Shown here: positions 1-6,451 of the stretch, piece by piece
How the letters are laid out: each line of letters opens with the position of its first letter
Position numbering within the stretch: position 1 is the stretch's first letter
Source of the DNA: RGIG5579 sp045590715
Lineage (GTDB): Bacteria; Bacillota; Clostridia; Oscillospirales; SIG627
Length of the DNA: 6,451 nucleotides
Assembly: GCA_045590715.1 (NCBI GenBank)
Contig: JAZNRO010000010.1
Coordinates: 1-6,451 of the forward strand
Direction: 5' to 3'
The notes under the pieces: generated by a model
The model's database searches: none
The model's input: only the letters and a program-made list of their open reading frames with translations
Told to the model about the DNA's origin: nothing
Translations under genes and position numbers: made by a program

Positions 1-24
1 CTTTTAGGAGAAAAGTTGCTCTGG

Positions 25-30
25 AAAGGA
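25..30 (+). promoter_or_regulatory. Ribosome binding site of secA
   Basis: AAAGGA lies 6 bases before the ATG at 37 and fixes the secA start. A second purine-rich stretch (TAGGAG, 5-10) lies too far upstream to serve this ATG. The first 36 bases hold no recognisable gene end and no visible promoter, so secA transcription signals lie outside the window. Confidence 0.75.
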
Positions 31-36
31 TAAGAG

Positions 37-2772
37 ATGAATCTTATTGAAAAAATTTTCGGTACTCATTCCGATGCTGCTATCAAAAAGATCCGTCCCA
101 TTGTGGATAAAATTGAGGCTTTGGCCCCCAAATATAAAGAAATGACCGACGCTCAGCTTCGGTCTATGACCGATGTTCTCAAAGGCCGTCTTGCCGAAGG
201 AGAAACTCTGGATGACATTTTGCCCGATGCTTTTGCGGTAGTTCGCGAAGCGGGTGAGAGAGTACTTGGTACCCGTCATTACAGAGTTCAGCTGATCGGC
301 GGTATCGTTTTGCACCAGGGCAGAATTGCTGAAATGAAGACCGGTGAAGGTAAAACCCTGATGGCAACCTTGCCGGCGTATCTCAATGCCCTTACCGGAA
401 ACGGCGTGCATATCGTTACGGTGAATGACTACCTTGCCAAGCGTGACTCGGAGTGGATGGGAAAACTCTATCACTTCCTGGGTCTTTCCGTTGGCCTTGT
501 GATTCACGGGGTAGACGGGGATGAAAAGAGAAAAGCCTACCGTGCCGATATTACTTACGGTACCAACAATGAATTCGGCTTTGACTATCTTCGCGACAAT
601 ATGGCTCTTTATAAGCAGAATATGCTCCAGCGCGGCCACGCCTTTGCCATTGTGGACGAGGTGGACAGTATTCTTATTGACGAAGCCAGAACCCCTCTGA
701 TTATTTCCGGTGAAGGGGATAAATCCTCTGAACTTTATAGCAAGGCCGACGCCTTTGCCCGCTCCTTAAAGCCCTATAAGATCAAAGAGACGGACACCAA
801 GGATCTTTATGAAGATTTAAATGCAGACTATATCATTGATGAAAAGGCAAAAAGCGCAACCCTTACCAAGCGTGGCATGGCAAAAGCCGAACAGAGCTTT
901 GGGATCGAAAATCTTTCCGATCCGGAAAACGCTACCTTGTTCCATCATCTAAATCAGGCTATCAAAGCTTACGGTACCATGCACCGGGACGAGGATTATG
1001 TGGTAAAAGACGGCCAGGTCATCATTGTAGACTCCTTTACCGGCCGTATGATGCAGGGCAGACGCTATTCCGACGGTCTGCACCAGGCCATCGAAGCAAA
1101 AGAAGGGGTAGGCATCCAGAAGGAATCCAAGACCCTGGCTACCATCACCTTCCAGAATTATTTCCGCCTTTATGCAAAGCTTTCCGGTATGACTGGTACT
1201 GCTTTGACGGAAGAGCCGGAATTCCGAGAAATTTATGCTCTTGACGTGGTGGAGATTCCCACCAACCGTCCCTTGGCCAGAATCGACCATCCGGATGTAG
1301 TATATAAAACTGCCGCCGGAAAATACCGCGCCATCGTGGAAAAAATTCGCCAGTGCCACGAAAAAGGCCAGCCGGTTTTGGTAGGCACGGTATCCATTGA
1401 TAAATCCGAGTATCTTTCCCGGATGCTGAAAAAAGAAAAAATCCCTCATAATGTGCTTAATGCCAAGCATCATATGAGAGAAGCGGAGATCGTTGCCCAG
1501 GCAGGCGCTTTCGGCGCCGTTACCATCTCTACCAATATGGCAGGTCGTGGTACGGATATCAAACTTGGCGGTAATACCGAGTTTATGGCAAAGGCCCAAA
1601 TGCGCAAAGAAGACTTTGACGATGAAATGATCGCCGCTGCCGATTCTTTCTTTGAAACCGATGACGAAGAAATCTTGGCGGCAAGACGTAGATATCAGAC
1701 CTTGCTTGCGGAATTCGAAGAAAAGATCGCACCGGAAGCGGAAAGAGTAAGAGAGGCGGGCGGTCTTTATATCATCGGTACCGAGCGTCACGAATCCCGA
1801 AGAATCGATAACCAGCTCCGCGGTCGTAGCGGACGTCAGGGTGACCCCGGTGCATCCACCTTCTACCTTTCCTTTGAAGATGATCTTCTCCGTCTGTTCG
1901 GCAGTGACAGGATCATTGGCATTGTAGATAGACTGGGACTTCCCGAAGACCAGGCCATTGATGCCAAGATTATCTCTTCCTCCATTGAAAACGCTCAGAA
2001 GCGTCTGGAAGGGGATAATTTTAACCGCAGAAAGAATGTTTTGATGTACGACGATATTATGAATGAGCAGAGAAAGCTCATTTACCGTCAGCGCCAGGAC
2101 GTTCTGGACGGTATGGATCTGAAAGAGAAGATGCAGGGCATGATCCAGGGTATGGTGGAAAATGCGGTGCTGTCCTTTATGCCCGAAAACCCCGAAGATC
2201 CTTACCTTTACGAAAACTTGAAAAATAAATTTATGGGCACTCTTACTTCTCCCTCCGACTTTATTTTTGCTGAAGGGGAAAAGGGACCCGATGTGGAAGA
2301 ACTGACCGAAATCTTAACAGAGCGGGCAGAACTTCTTTACAAGGAGAAAGAAAAACTCTTTGGCGAGGAAACCTTCCGCGAGGTGGAAAGAACCATTCTT
2401 CTGCGGAATGTAGACCGCCTTTGGATGGAGCATCTGGATGCCATGACGGAGCTGAAAAACAGCATCGGTCTCAATGCCTATGCCCAGCGTGACCCGGTTG
2501 TCCAGTATAAGATCCAGGGTTCTGTGATGTTTGATGAAATGTCAGAAGAAATCCGCAATGAAACGGCAAATACCCTTCTTCGCATTTTCCCCAGAAAGCA
2601 GGAGATCCGCAGAGAAGCAGTGGCAAAGATCACCGCAACCTCTTCCGGCGGCGACGGTAGTGTAAAAAAAGCTCCCGTAGTGAAAAAGGCTACTGCCGGA
2701 CCGAACGACCCCTGTCCCTGTGGCAGTGGCAAGAAATTTAAAAAATGCTGTGGATTAAAGGAGCAGGAATAA
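37..2772 (+). CDS. secA: Protein translocase subunit SecA (preprotein-translocating ATPase)
   Basis: SecA is the cytoplasmic/peripheral-membrane ATPase that drives unfolded preproteins through the SecYEG channel. The 911-aa product is complete. It opens with MNLIEKIFGTHS, a typical SecA N-terminus. Visible motifs in order: Walker A MKTGEGKT (residues 100-107), DEAD-type Walker B VDEVD (206-210) followed by IDEARTPLIISG (214-225), GMTGTA (384-389), TNMAGRGTDIKLGG (499-512), QLRGRSGRQGDPG (593-605) and the helical-scaffold/IRA1 region with MEHLDAMTELKNSIG (797-811). A flexible linker (about 860-889) leads to the zinc-binding tail DPCPCGSGKKFKKCCG (891-906), with the CxCx8CC ligands C893, C895, C904 and C905. 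About 60 residues rich in acidic and basic residues lie between GGN513 and AGGLYIIG (574-581). That is far longer than the very short link in Bacillus subtilis SecA, and from memory it is the clostridial form. The start at 37 follows AAAGGA with a 6-base gap. The gene ends in TAA, overlapping the next ATG. Confidence 0.98.
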   Translation: MNLIEKIFGTHSDAAIKKIRPIVDKIEALAPKYKEMTDAQLRSMTDVLKGRLAEGETLDDILPDAFAVVREAGERVLGTRHYRVQLIGGIVLHQGRIAEMKTGEGKTLMATLPAYLNALTGNGVHIVTVNDYLAKRDSEWMGKLYHFLGLSVGLVIHGVDGDEKRKAYRADITYGTNNEFGFDYLRDNMALYKQNMLQRGHAFAIVDEVDSILIDEARTPLIISGEGDKSSELYSKADAFARSLKPYKIKETDTKDLYEDLNADYIIDEKAKSATLTKRGMAKAEQSFGIENLSDPENATLFHHLNQAIKAYGTMHRDEDYVVKDGQVIIVDSFTGRMMQGRRYSDGLHQAIEAKEGVGIQKESKTLATITFQNYFRLYAKLSGMTGTALTEEPEFREIYALDVVEIPTNRPLARIDHPDVVYKTAAGKYRAIVEKIRQCHEKGQPVLVGTVSIDKSEYLSRMLKKEKIPHNVLNAKHHMREAEIVAQAGAFGAVTISTNMAGRGTDIKLGGNTEFMAKAQMRKEDFDDEMIAAADSFFETDDEEILAARRRYQTLLAEFEEKIAPEAERVREAGGLYIIGTERHESRRIDNQLRGRSGRQGDPGASTFYLSFEDDLLRLFGSDRIIGIVDRLGLPEDQAIDAKIISSSIENAQKRLEGDNFNRRKNVLMYDDIMNEQRKLIYRQRQDVLDGMDLKEKMQGMIQGMVENAVLSFMPENPEDPYLYENLKNKFMGTLTSPSDFIFAEGEKGPDVEELTEILTERAELLYKEKEKLFGEETFREVERTILLRNVDRLWMEHLDAMTELKNSIGLNAYAQRDPVVQYKIQGSVMFDEMSEEIRNETANTLLRIFPRKQEIRREAVAKITATSSGGDGSVKKAPVVKKATAGPNDPCPCGSGKKFKKCCGLKEQE
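2757..2763 (+). promoter_or_regulatory. Ribosome binding site inside the secA 3' end
   Basis: AAAGGAG sits in the last codons of secA, 8 bases before the ATG at 2772. It decides the start of the downstream membrane-protein gene. An in-frame ATG at 2745 has no Shine-Dalgarno sequence in front of it (upstream is AAGAAATTTAAAA) and would add nine residues coded entirely inside secA. With the TAATG stop-start overlap at 2770-2774, this layout favours translational coupling to secA. Confidence 0.8.
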
Positions 2773-3380
2773 TGGGATTTGGCGCAATTTTTCTTGGAAT
2801 TATGTTCCTTTACGATTTTTCCATTCCCCTGGCACGCTCCGGTGTTACCACCGCTTACCTGGCGCTGGATATTTTCCCCGATTTTGCAGGCTGGATCCTT
2901 TTGTTCTTCGGTCTTATGTCCCTGAGTAAAAAGGCATCGGGACTTTCAAAGCTTCGTTTTCTTCCGATCCCTTTGTTTGTTTTATCCATTCTTACACTGC
3001 TCAAGGACACCCTTTGGTTCTCCGCTTTTTATACGGTCTCGGATAACCGTATTACCCAAGGCTTTGCCGGAGTTTCCATTGAAGTTTGCATTCGTCTGAT
3101 GGAAGTGGCGTTTCTTTATGTTTTGTTTGACAAAACTTCCGCTTTCTGCCGGAGAAAAGGGGAGGATAAGCTTTCCTTGTCCCATCAGATGACCCGAAGA
3201 ATCGCACTGGTGGAAGGGGGACTCTTTGCTGTTTCAAGACTGGGACTTCTCCTTCCTCTGACAGAGAGTATGGCAAAAGTCTTTACCGTTCTCTCCCAGC
3301 TGGATAATCTGTTTTTTGTATTTCTTATTTGGCACGCGGCTATTGGTATGGTACGTGCGCTTATTCGCATTACTGATTAA
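2772..3380 (+). CDS. Polytopic membrane protein of unknown function (single-module paralogue)
   Basis: I do not recognise this family. The 202-aa product, counted from the ATG at 2772, is strongly hydrophobic with about five or six likely membrane segments (roughly residues 3-20, 25-49, 63-85, 102-120, 144-163 and 176-197). It has no catalytic motif and no obvious signal-peptidase site. A distinctive element is LDIFPDFAGWILLFFGL (32-48). A basic/polar loop with CRRKGEDK (126-133) probably faces the cytoplasm, and a Cys is present in that loop. The downstream 418-aa protein carries a closely similar signature, LDPLPDFFGYLLIARGL, and a similar order of later segments, so the two look like tandem paralogues. 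The start codon overlaps the secA stop by one base, and the ribosome binding site lies within secA, so expression is probably coupled to secA. Its position suggests an envelope role, but no function can be claimed. The reading frame is intact and the gene looks real because of its good RBS, its tight packing and its paralogue next door. Confidence 0.85.
   Translation: MGFGAIFLGIMFLYDFSIPLARSGVTTAYLALDIFPDFAGWILLFFGLMSLSKKASGLSKLRFLPIPLFVLSILTLLKDTLWFSAFYTVSDNRITQGFAGVSIEVCIRLMEVAFLYVLFDKTSAFCRRKGEDKLSLSHQMTRRIALVEGGLFAVSRLGLLLPLTESMAKVFTVLSQLDNLFFVFLIWHAAIGMVRALIRITD
2865..2915 (+). repeat. Protein-level repeat signature, copy 1 (202-aa protein)
   Basis: Encodes LDIFPDFAGWILLFFGL. It matches copy 2 at 3453-3503 at L, D, P, D, F, G, L, G and L in a gap-free 17-residue alignment. 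The similarity is at protein level; the DNA has diverged. Confidence 0.6.
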
Positions 3381-3381
3381 G

Positions 3382-3388
3382 AAAGGAG
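3382..3388 (+). promoter_or_regulatory. Ribosome binding site of the 418-aa membrane protein gene
   Basis: AAAGGAG is the core of the 12-base gap after the TAA at 3378-3380. It is followed by only 4 bases before the ATG at 3393, which is a short spacing, but no other start in this frame has a better site. Confidence 0.7.
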
Positions 3389-3392
3389 CCTT

Positions 3393-4649
3393 ATGGGTAC
3401 AAACCTTGTCTTTCTTGGCTTTTTATTTCTCATCAATCCGGAACTGATCACCTTGGACCCGCTTCCTGACTTTTTCGGTTATCTTCTCATTGCCAGAGGG
3501 CTTTATCGCTTATCTCTCCTGGAAGAAAGATTACAGCTTTCCAGAAAATACGCTTTCTTTTTGGCGGGAACTTCTTTTATAAAGCTTCTTTCCTGTACCG
3601 TTACTTTTTCTACCAGAATCGAAAGCACAAGACTTACCGTCTGCTTTTTCTTCCTGGTGGCGGAACTTTTCTTCTCCTTCCTTTTTTGCGACAATGCCTT
3701 AAAAGGAATTCAGTATCTTGCCATTCGGCGAAACGGTGACCTCGCACTGAAATCTTACGATTTGGTGCGCACCTTCCTCCTTTCCTTTTTCTTCTTAAAG
3801 GCAGGGGTAAATTTCCTTCCGGTGTTGCCGGTGGTGTTCTATCCCAACATTGATGCCGAAGGGGATAAGGTGGAAAATTATACCCAAATGGTAGCGTCCT
3901 TCCGTACGGTGCGCAGTATTTTGTTCCTTGTGGGAGCCCTTGTTCTCATTTGCTTCGGTATTTATACCGCAAGGATTCTTTTGGCTTATATTAAGCGCCT
4001 TCGCGGGGACGCCCCCTTTGCCCAGGCGATTTTAGAGGCCTATGAGGAGAACGTAACGAAGAATCGTTCCCTTCAGACCCGCCTTGCCATCAAGGATAGC
4101 TTTTTCTGGTTTTTCCTTTCCTTTATCTGCCTTGCGGATCTGTATCTTGATTTTATCAATATGGTTCCGAAGCCCCTTTTCGCCCTGTTTATTTTCTTTG
4201 GTCTTCGGCGAATCAAAGATTTTGTAACAATTCCGAAATCTTATCTTGGTATTACGCTTTTGTCGTTTTTTGTCACCTTGATAACCTATATTTACCGCCT
4301 GTATTTTGTAATAAGCGATAAGAATTTCCCGTATACGTTTCCCACTTTTTCACTGGCTGCTGTAATGGGAATTATCGGCGGGATCTTTACTTTGATCTCT
4401 CTTATCGTCGCACTTTTTGCGGTAAACGCGGTATGTAAAGCCTATACCACGGCAGAATATCAAAAGATCAAGATCACCCTTCTTATTCTTGGTATTTCGG
4501 TGATCGTTCTCAGTTTTTTGCAGTATTTCTTCGTGGGAAGAAGTGATCTTGTGGTATTTCTTCAGTGGGCTCTTTACGCTGTCCTTTTGTATTTTCATAA
4601 ATCCAGCCTTGACGATATCCGCGCCGAAGCGGAATATAAACTGATGTAA
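3393..4649 (+). CDS. Polytopic membrane protein of unknown function (two-module paralogue)
   Basis: I do not recognise this family. The 418-aa product has about ten to twelve likely membrane segments (roughly residues 3-16, 26-40, 52-70, 82-99, 126-149, 173-200, 233-256, 260-270, 284-307, 319-346, 360-381 and 385-402). The N-terminal half resembles the whole 202-aa upstream protein: signature LDPLPDFFGYLLIARGL (21-37), the LFCDN segment (97-101), a basic loop with IRRNGD (111-116), and a hydrophobic segment ending FLPVL (141-145). A hydrophilic linker (about 200-232, containing RGD and several acidic residues) separates a C-terminal half that seems to repeat the pattern. There VPKPLFALFIFFGL (258-271) takes the signature position but has lost PDFxG. 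LFAVNAVCKAY (341-351) and KITLLILGISVIVLSFLQYF (360-379) match the later segments. The tail (402-418) is charged and likely cytoplasmic. No catalytic motif is seen. It probably shares a transcript with secA and the 202-aa gene. A transporter or envelope role is possible but not supported by any motif. Confidence 0.87.
   Translation: MGTNLVFLGFLFLINPELITLDPLPDFFGYLLIARGLYRLSLLEERLQLSRKYAFFLAGTSFIKLLSCTVTFSTRIESTRLTVCFFFLVAELFFSFLFCDNALKGIQYLAIRRNGDLALKSYDLVRTFLLSFFFLKAGVNFLPVLPVVFYPNIDAEGDKVENYTQMVASFRTVRSILFLVGALVLICFGIYTARILLAYIKRLRGDAPFAQAILEAYEENVTKNRSLQTRLAIKDSFFWFFLSFICLADLYLDFINMVPKPLFALFIFFGLRRIKDFVTIPKSYLGITLLSFFVTLITYIYRLYFVISDKNFPYTFPTFSLAAVMGIIGGIFTLISLIVALFAVNAVCKAYTTAEYQKIKITLLILGISVIVLSFLQYFFVGRSDLVVFLQWALYAVLLYFHKSSLDDIRAEAEYKLM
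3453..3503 (+). repeat. Protein-level repeat signature, copy 2 (N-half of 418-aa protein)
   Basis: Encodes LDPLPDFFGYLLIARGL, the counterpart of copy 1, at nearly the same distance from its own N-terminus (residue 21 versus 32). Confidence 0.6.
4146..4205 (+). repeat. Degenerate protein-level repeat signature, copy 3 (C-half of 418-aa protein)
   Basis: Encodes LDFINMVPKPLFALFIFFGL. From the Pro onward it aligns with copy 1 without gaps over 13 residues, sharing P, L and the terminal FFGL. The D, F and G after the Pro are lost, and three extra residues precede it. Weaker than copies 1 and 2. Confidence 0.4.
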
Positions 4650-4687
4650 TTAATTTAAGACGTTTTAAAATAAAGGAGAATAATTCC
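4650..4687 (+). promoter_or_regulatory. Short leader and ribosome binding site of asnB
   Basis: This 38-base AT-rich gap carries AAAGGAG at 4672-4678, 9 bases before the asnB ATG. It contains the small palindrome TTTTAAAA (4663-4670) but no GC-rich hairpin with a T run, so no terminator is supported. There is also no room for a T-box leader, which often controls amino-acid genes in Firmicutes. Confidence 0.6.
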
Positions 4688-6451
4688 ATGTGTGGATTTG
4701 CCGGAATGTTCCATCCCCAGGGTCTTTTGCCCGGAGATCGGAGCACTTTGGAAAATATGAGCCGTGCCATTCGTTTCCGCGGCCCCGATGAATCGAGTCT
4801 GGTGGCAGAGGAGAAGATCGCCTTTGCTTTCCGTCGCCTTTCTATTATCGACTTGTCCGGCGGCAGCCAGCCCAAGGAAAGCGACGACGGAAAACTCCAG
4901 GGCGTTTTCAACGGTGAAATTTATAACTATCGGGAACTGAAAGAAACCCTTCAAGGGGAAAGTTTTGAAACCGCTTCCGAGCTTGAGATTATGCTCAAGC
5001 TTTACCGCAAGCACGGGGAAGAATTCGTTTCTATGCTCCGGGGTATGTTTGCCATTGCCTTTTACGACAGAGAAAATGAGACTCTGCTTTTAGCCCGTGA
5101 CCCCTTCGGTATCAAGCCTCTTTATTACCGCAAGACCGACCGAGGCATCATTTTCTCCAGTGAAGCAAAAGCCTTTATCTTTGATTCTGAATACGAGAGT
5201 TTTAAGACTACAAATGACCTGGTTCAGCACTATTTTACCTATCAGTATATGCCTGCAAAGGAATTCAGTCAGGGGCTTTCCATCCTTCCTGCCGGTCATT
5301 ATCTTATTTTCAATGGTAAGACCGGGGATCTTTCCGTTAAGCAGTATTTTGATCCCATGTTCCGCCCCGTAAGAGAGAAGACCTACGAAGAGAAAAAAGC
5401 CCTTCTTCGGGAAACCTTAACGGAAAGCGTACGCTATCATATGATCAGTGACGTACCGGTGGGTACCTTCCTTTCCAGCGGTATCGACTCTGCTGTTATC
5501 ACTGCTCTTTCTTCCAAGATCAATCCCGGTATCAAGGCCTTCACCGTTGCGTTCGGCGTAAAAGGCTATTCGGAAATTGATGACGCCAGCGCTATTACCA
5601 AGCATCTGGACGTAGAGCATATCAAGGTTATGCGGGACGTAGAGGATTTCAAAGCCGCCTTTGAAAAGGTGGTATGGGCGCTGGATTTTCCGGTGGCCGA
5701 TCCATCTACCGTAGCCATTTATCTGGTTTGCCAGGAAGCGGCAAAGCATCTGAAGGTAGTCCTTTCCGGGGAAGGGGCAGACGAGCTTTTCGGCGGATAC
5801 AAAGTCTACGATGAATCTCGCTTTTCCTCTAAAATCTACGGTTTGCCCAAACCCATCCGCTCTATTTTAGCTTGGCTGGCATCGGTATTGCCCGACAATG
5901 TAAAGGGCAAGAACCTTTTGTACCGCGGTACGACTCCCCTAGAGGAAAGATACATCGGCAACGCCTTTGTATTTAATGAAAAGGAGAAAAAATCCTTCCT
6001 TAACACTTTTGACCCTAACCTTCGTTTCTATCAGCCGGAAAAAGAGATCTACGCCCACGCCAAGGCAAACGGGCTTTCTCCCATGCTTCAGATGCAGTAC
6101 GTGGATATGCGTTCCTGGATCCGGGGTGATATTCTGGTTAAGGGCGACAGACTCAGTATGTACCACTCTCTGGAAGTGAGAGTTCCTTTCCTGGATAAAG
6201 AGGTGTTCCGCGTTGCTGCAAGTCTTTGCGATGATGAAAAACTTTCAAATGGCACTACCAAATTTATCCTGCGGGATGCCTTCCGTGACCTGGTAGACGA
6301 AGCCACCTTTGTCAGACCCAAGCTCGGATATCCCGTCCCGGTACGGGTATGGCTCCGGGATGAACTTTACCCCTGGGCAAAGGAAATTCTGGAGAATATG
6401 ACCTGCACGGATTATATCAATAAGGAAGCGGCACTTAAGATGCTTCTGGAT
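4688..6451 (+). CDS. asnB: Asparagine synthase (glutamine-hydrolysing), 3' end beyond the window
   Basis: Makes asparagine from aspartate, ATP and glutamine in the cytoplasm. An N-terminal glutaminase domain releases ammonia, which passes to a C-terminal ATP-pyrophosphatase domain that forms the beta-aspartyl-AMP intermediate. The visible 588 residues show Cys2 as the class-II amidotransferase nucleophile directly after Met1 (MCGFAGMF), Arg50 in FRRLSIID, and FNGEIYNYREL (74-84) with the oxyanion Asn75/Gly76. The domain also shows ARDPFGIKPLYY (136-147) and SSEAKAF (157-163). The synthetase domain shows the PP-loop FLSSGIDSA (261-269), VLSGEGADELFGGY (358-371), EVRVPFLD (496-503), KFILRDAF (525-532) and RPKLGYPVPVRVW (543-555). 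The residue expected to bind the glutamine alpha-amino group (Asp in Escherichia coli AsnB) appears as Glu98 in TASELEIM. Cys2 requires this exact ATG, supported by AAAGGAG 9 bases upstream. Firmicutes relatives are about 610-630 aa, so only a few dozen codons are probably missing. Confidence 0.95.
   Translation, partial: MCGFAGMFHPQGLLPGDRSTLENMSRAIRFRGPDESSLVAEEKIAFAFRRLSIIDLSGGSQPKESDDGKLQGVFNGEIYNYRELKETLQGESFETASELEIMLKLYRKHGEEFVSMLRGMFAIAFYDRENETLLLARDPFGIKPLYYRKTDRGIIFSSEAKAFIFDSEYESFKTTNDLVQHYFTYQYMPAKEFSQGLSILPAGHYLIFNGKTGDLSVKQYFDPMFRPVREKTYEEKKALLRETLTESVRYHMISDVPVGTFLSSGIDSAVITALSSKINPGIKAFTVAFGVKGYSEIDDASAITKHLDVEHIKVMRDVEDFKAAFEKVVWALDFPVADPSTVAIYLVCQEAAKHLKVVLSGEGADELFGGYKVYDESRFSSKIYGLPKPIRSILAWLASVLPDNVKGKNLLYRGTTPLEERYIGNAFVFNEKEKKSFLNTFDPNLRFYQPEKEIYAHAKANGLSPMLQMQYVDMRSWIRGDILVKGDRLSMYHSLEVRVPFLDKEVFRVAASLCDDEKLSNGTTKFILRDAFRDLVDEATFVRPKLGYPVPVRVWLRDELYPWAKEILENMTCTDYINKEAALKMLLD

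Noticed and set aside
1..36. Possible 3' end of an upstream gene (a frame reading LLGEKLLWKG then TAA at 31-33).
   Set aside because: Only ten codons are visible, they resemble no known C-terminus such as that of hpf/raiA, and they overlap the secA ribosome binding site. Too little to support a gene.
261..1782. Recurrent GGTACC palindromes across secA.
   Set aside because: They fall on Gly-Thr codon pairs (GGT ACC) and follow codon preference, with no regular spacing.
949..1791. Long minus-strand open frame of 280 codons opposite secA (also 4-639 minus).
   Set aside because: It lies wholly opposite highly conserved SecA motor motifs and its translation resembles no family. It is explained by the codon bias of secA.
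2664..2670. A_AAA_AAA heptamer in frame in the secA linker, a possible -1 frameshift site just before the zinc-binding tail and in the frame of the next gene.
   Set aside because: The -1 frame runs only 23 codons to a TAA at 2739-2741, so it cannot fuse SecA to the membrane protein. No stable hairpin follows at the usual distance, and the A run is simply Lys-Lys codons in a low-complexity linker.
2745..2771. Upstream ATG at 2745 as the start of the 202-aa gene (would give 211 aa).
   Set aside because: No Shine-Dalgarno sequence precedes it, and its extra residues lie over the conserved SecA zinc-binding tail codons. The ATG at 2772 has AAAGGAG at ideal spacing.
4609..4640. TTGACG...TATAAA as a possible asnB promoter inside the 3' end of the 418-aa gene.
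   Set aside because: The spacing between the hexamers is 20 bases, and both lie in coding sequence. Chance AT-rich matches are common here.

Overview
The window reads as part of a Clostridia-type (Firmicutes/Bacillota, anaerobic low-to-mid GC) chromosome. The reasons are a SecA with the long helical insertion after the GRGTDIKLGG motif and a C-terminal zinc-binding tail, strong AAAGGAG ribosome binding sites in front of every gene, and a glutamine-dependent asparagine synthetase of the longer Firmicutes type. The exact genus cannot be read from the sequence. No RNA gene, mobile element, CRISPR array or phage signature was seen.

Layout, all on the + strand and tightly packed: (1) complete secA (37-2772, 911 aa), the ATPase motor of the general secretion pathway. 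(2) A 202-aa polytopic membrane protein (2772-3380) whose ATG overlaps the secA stop by one base. (3) A 418-aa polytopic membrane protein (3393-4649), 12 bases further on. (4) asnB (4688 to the window end, 588 codons seen, 3' end cut off), 38 bases further on. No convincing terminator or promoter lies between any of these genes, so they look like one transcription unit or part of one. secA's own promoter and upstream neighbour lie outside the window.

The least explained part is the pair of membrane proteins. By eye they share the same layout: an N-terminal hydrophobic segment, the signature LDxxPDFxGxxL with a GL about five residues on, a loop with an LF(D/C)(K/D) segment followed by basic residues, then a hydrophobic segment ending near LLPxL/FLPxL. 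The 418-aa protein is about twice the length of the 202-aa one, and its C-terminal half looks like a second, degraded copy. This gives three copies of one ~200-residue membrane module between secA and asnB. No function can be assigned from sequence alone. Placement next to secA hints at an envelope role, but that is inference from context only.
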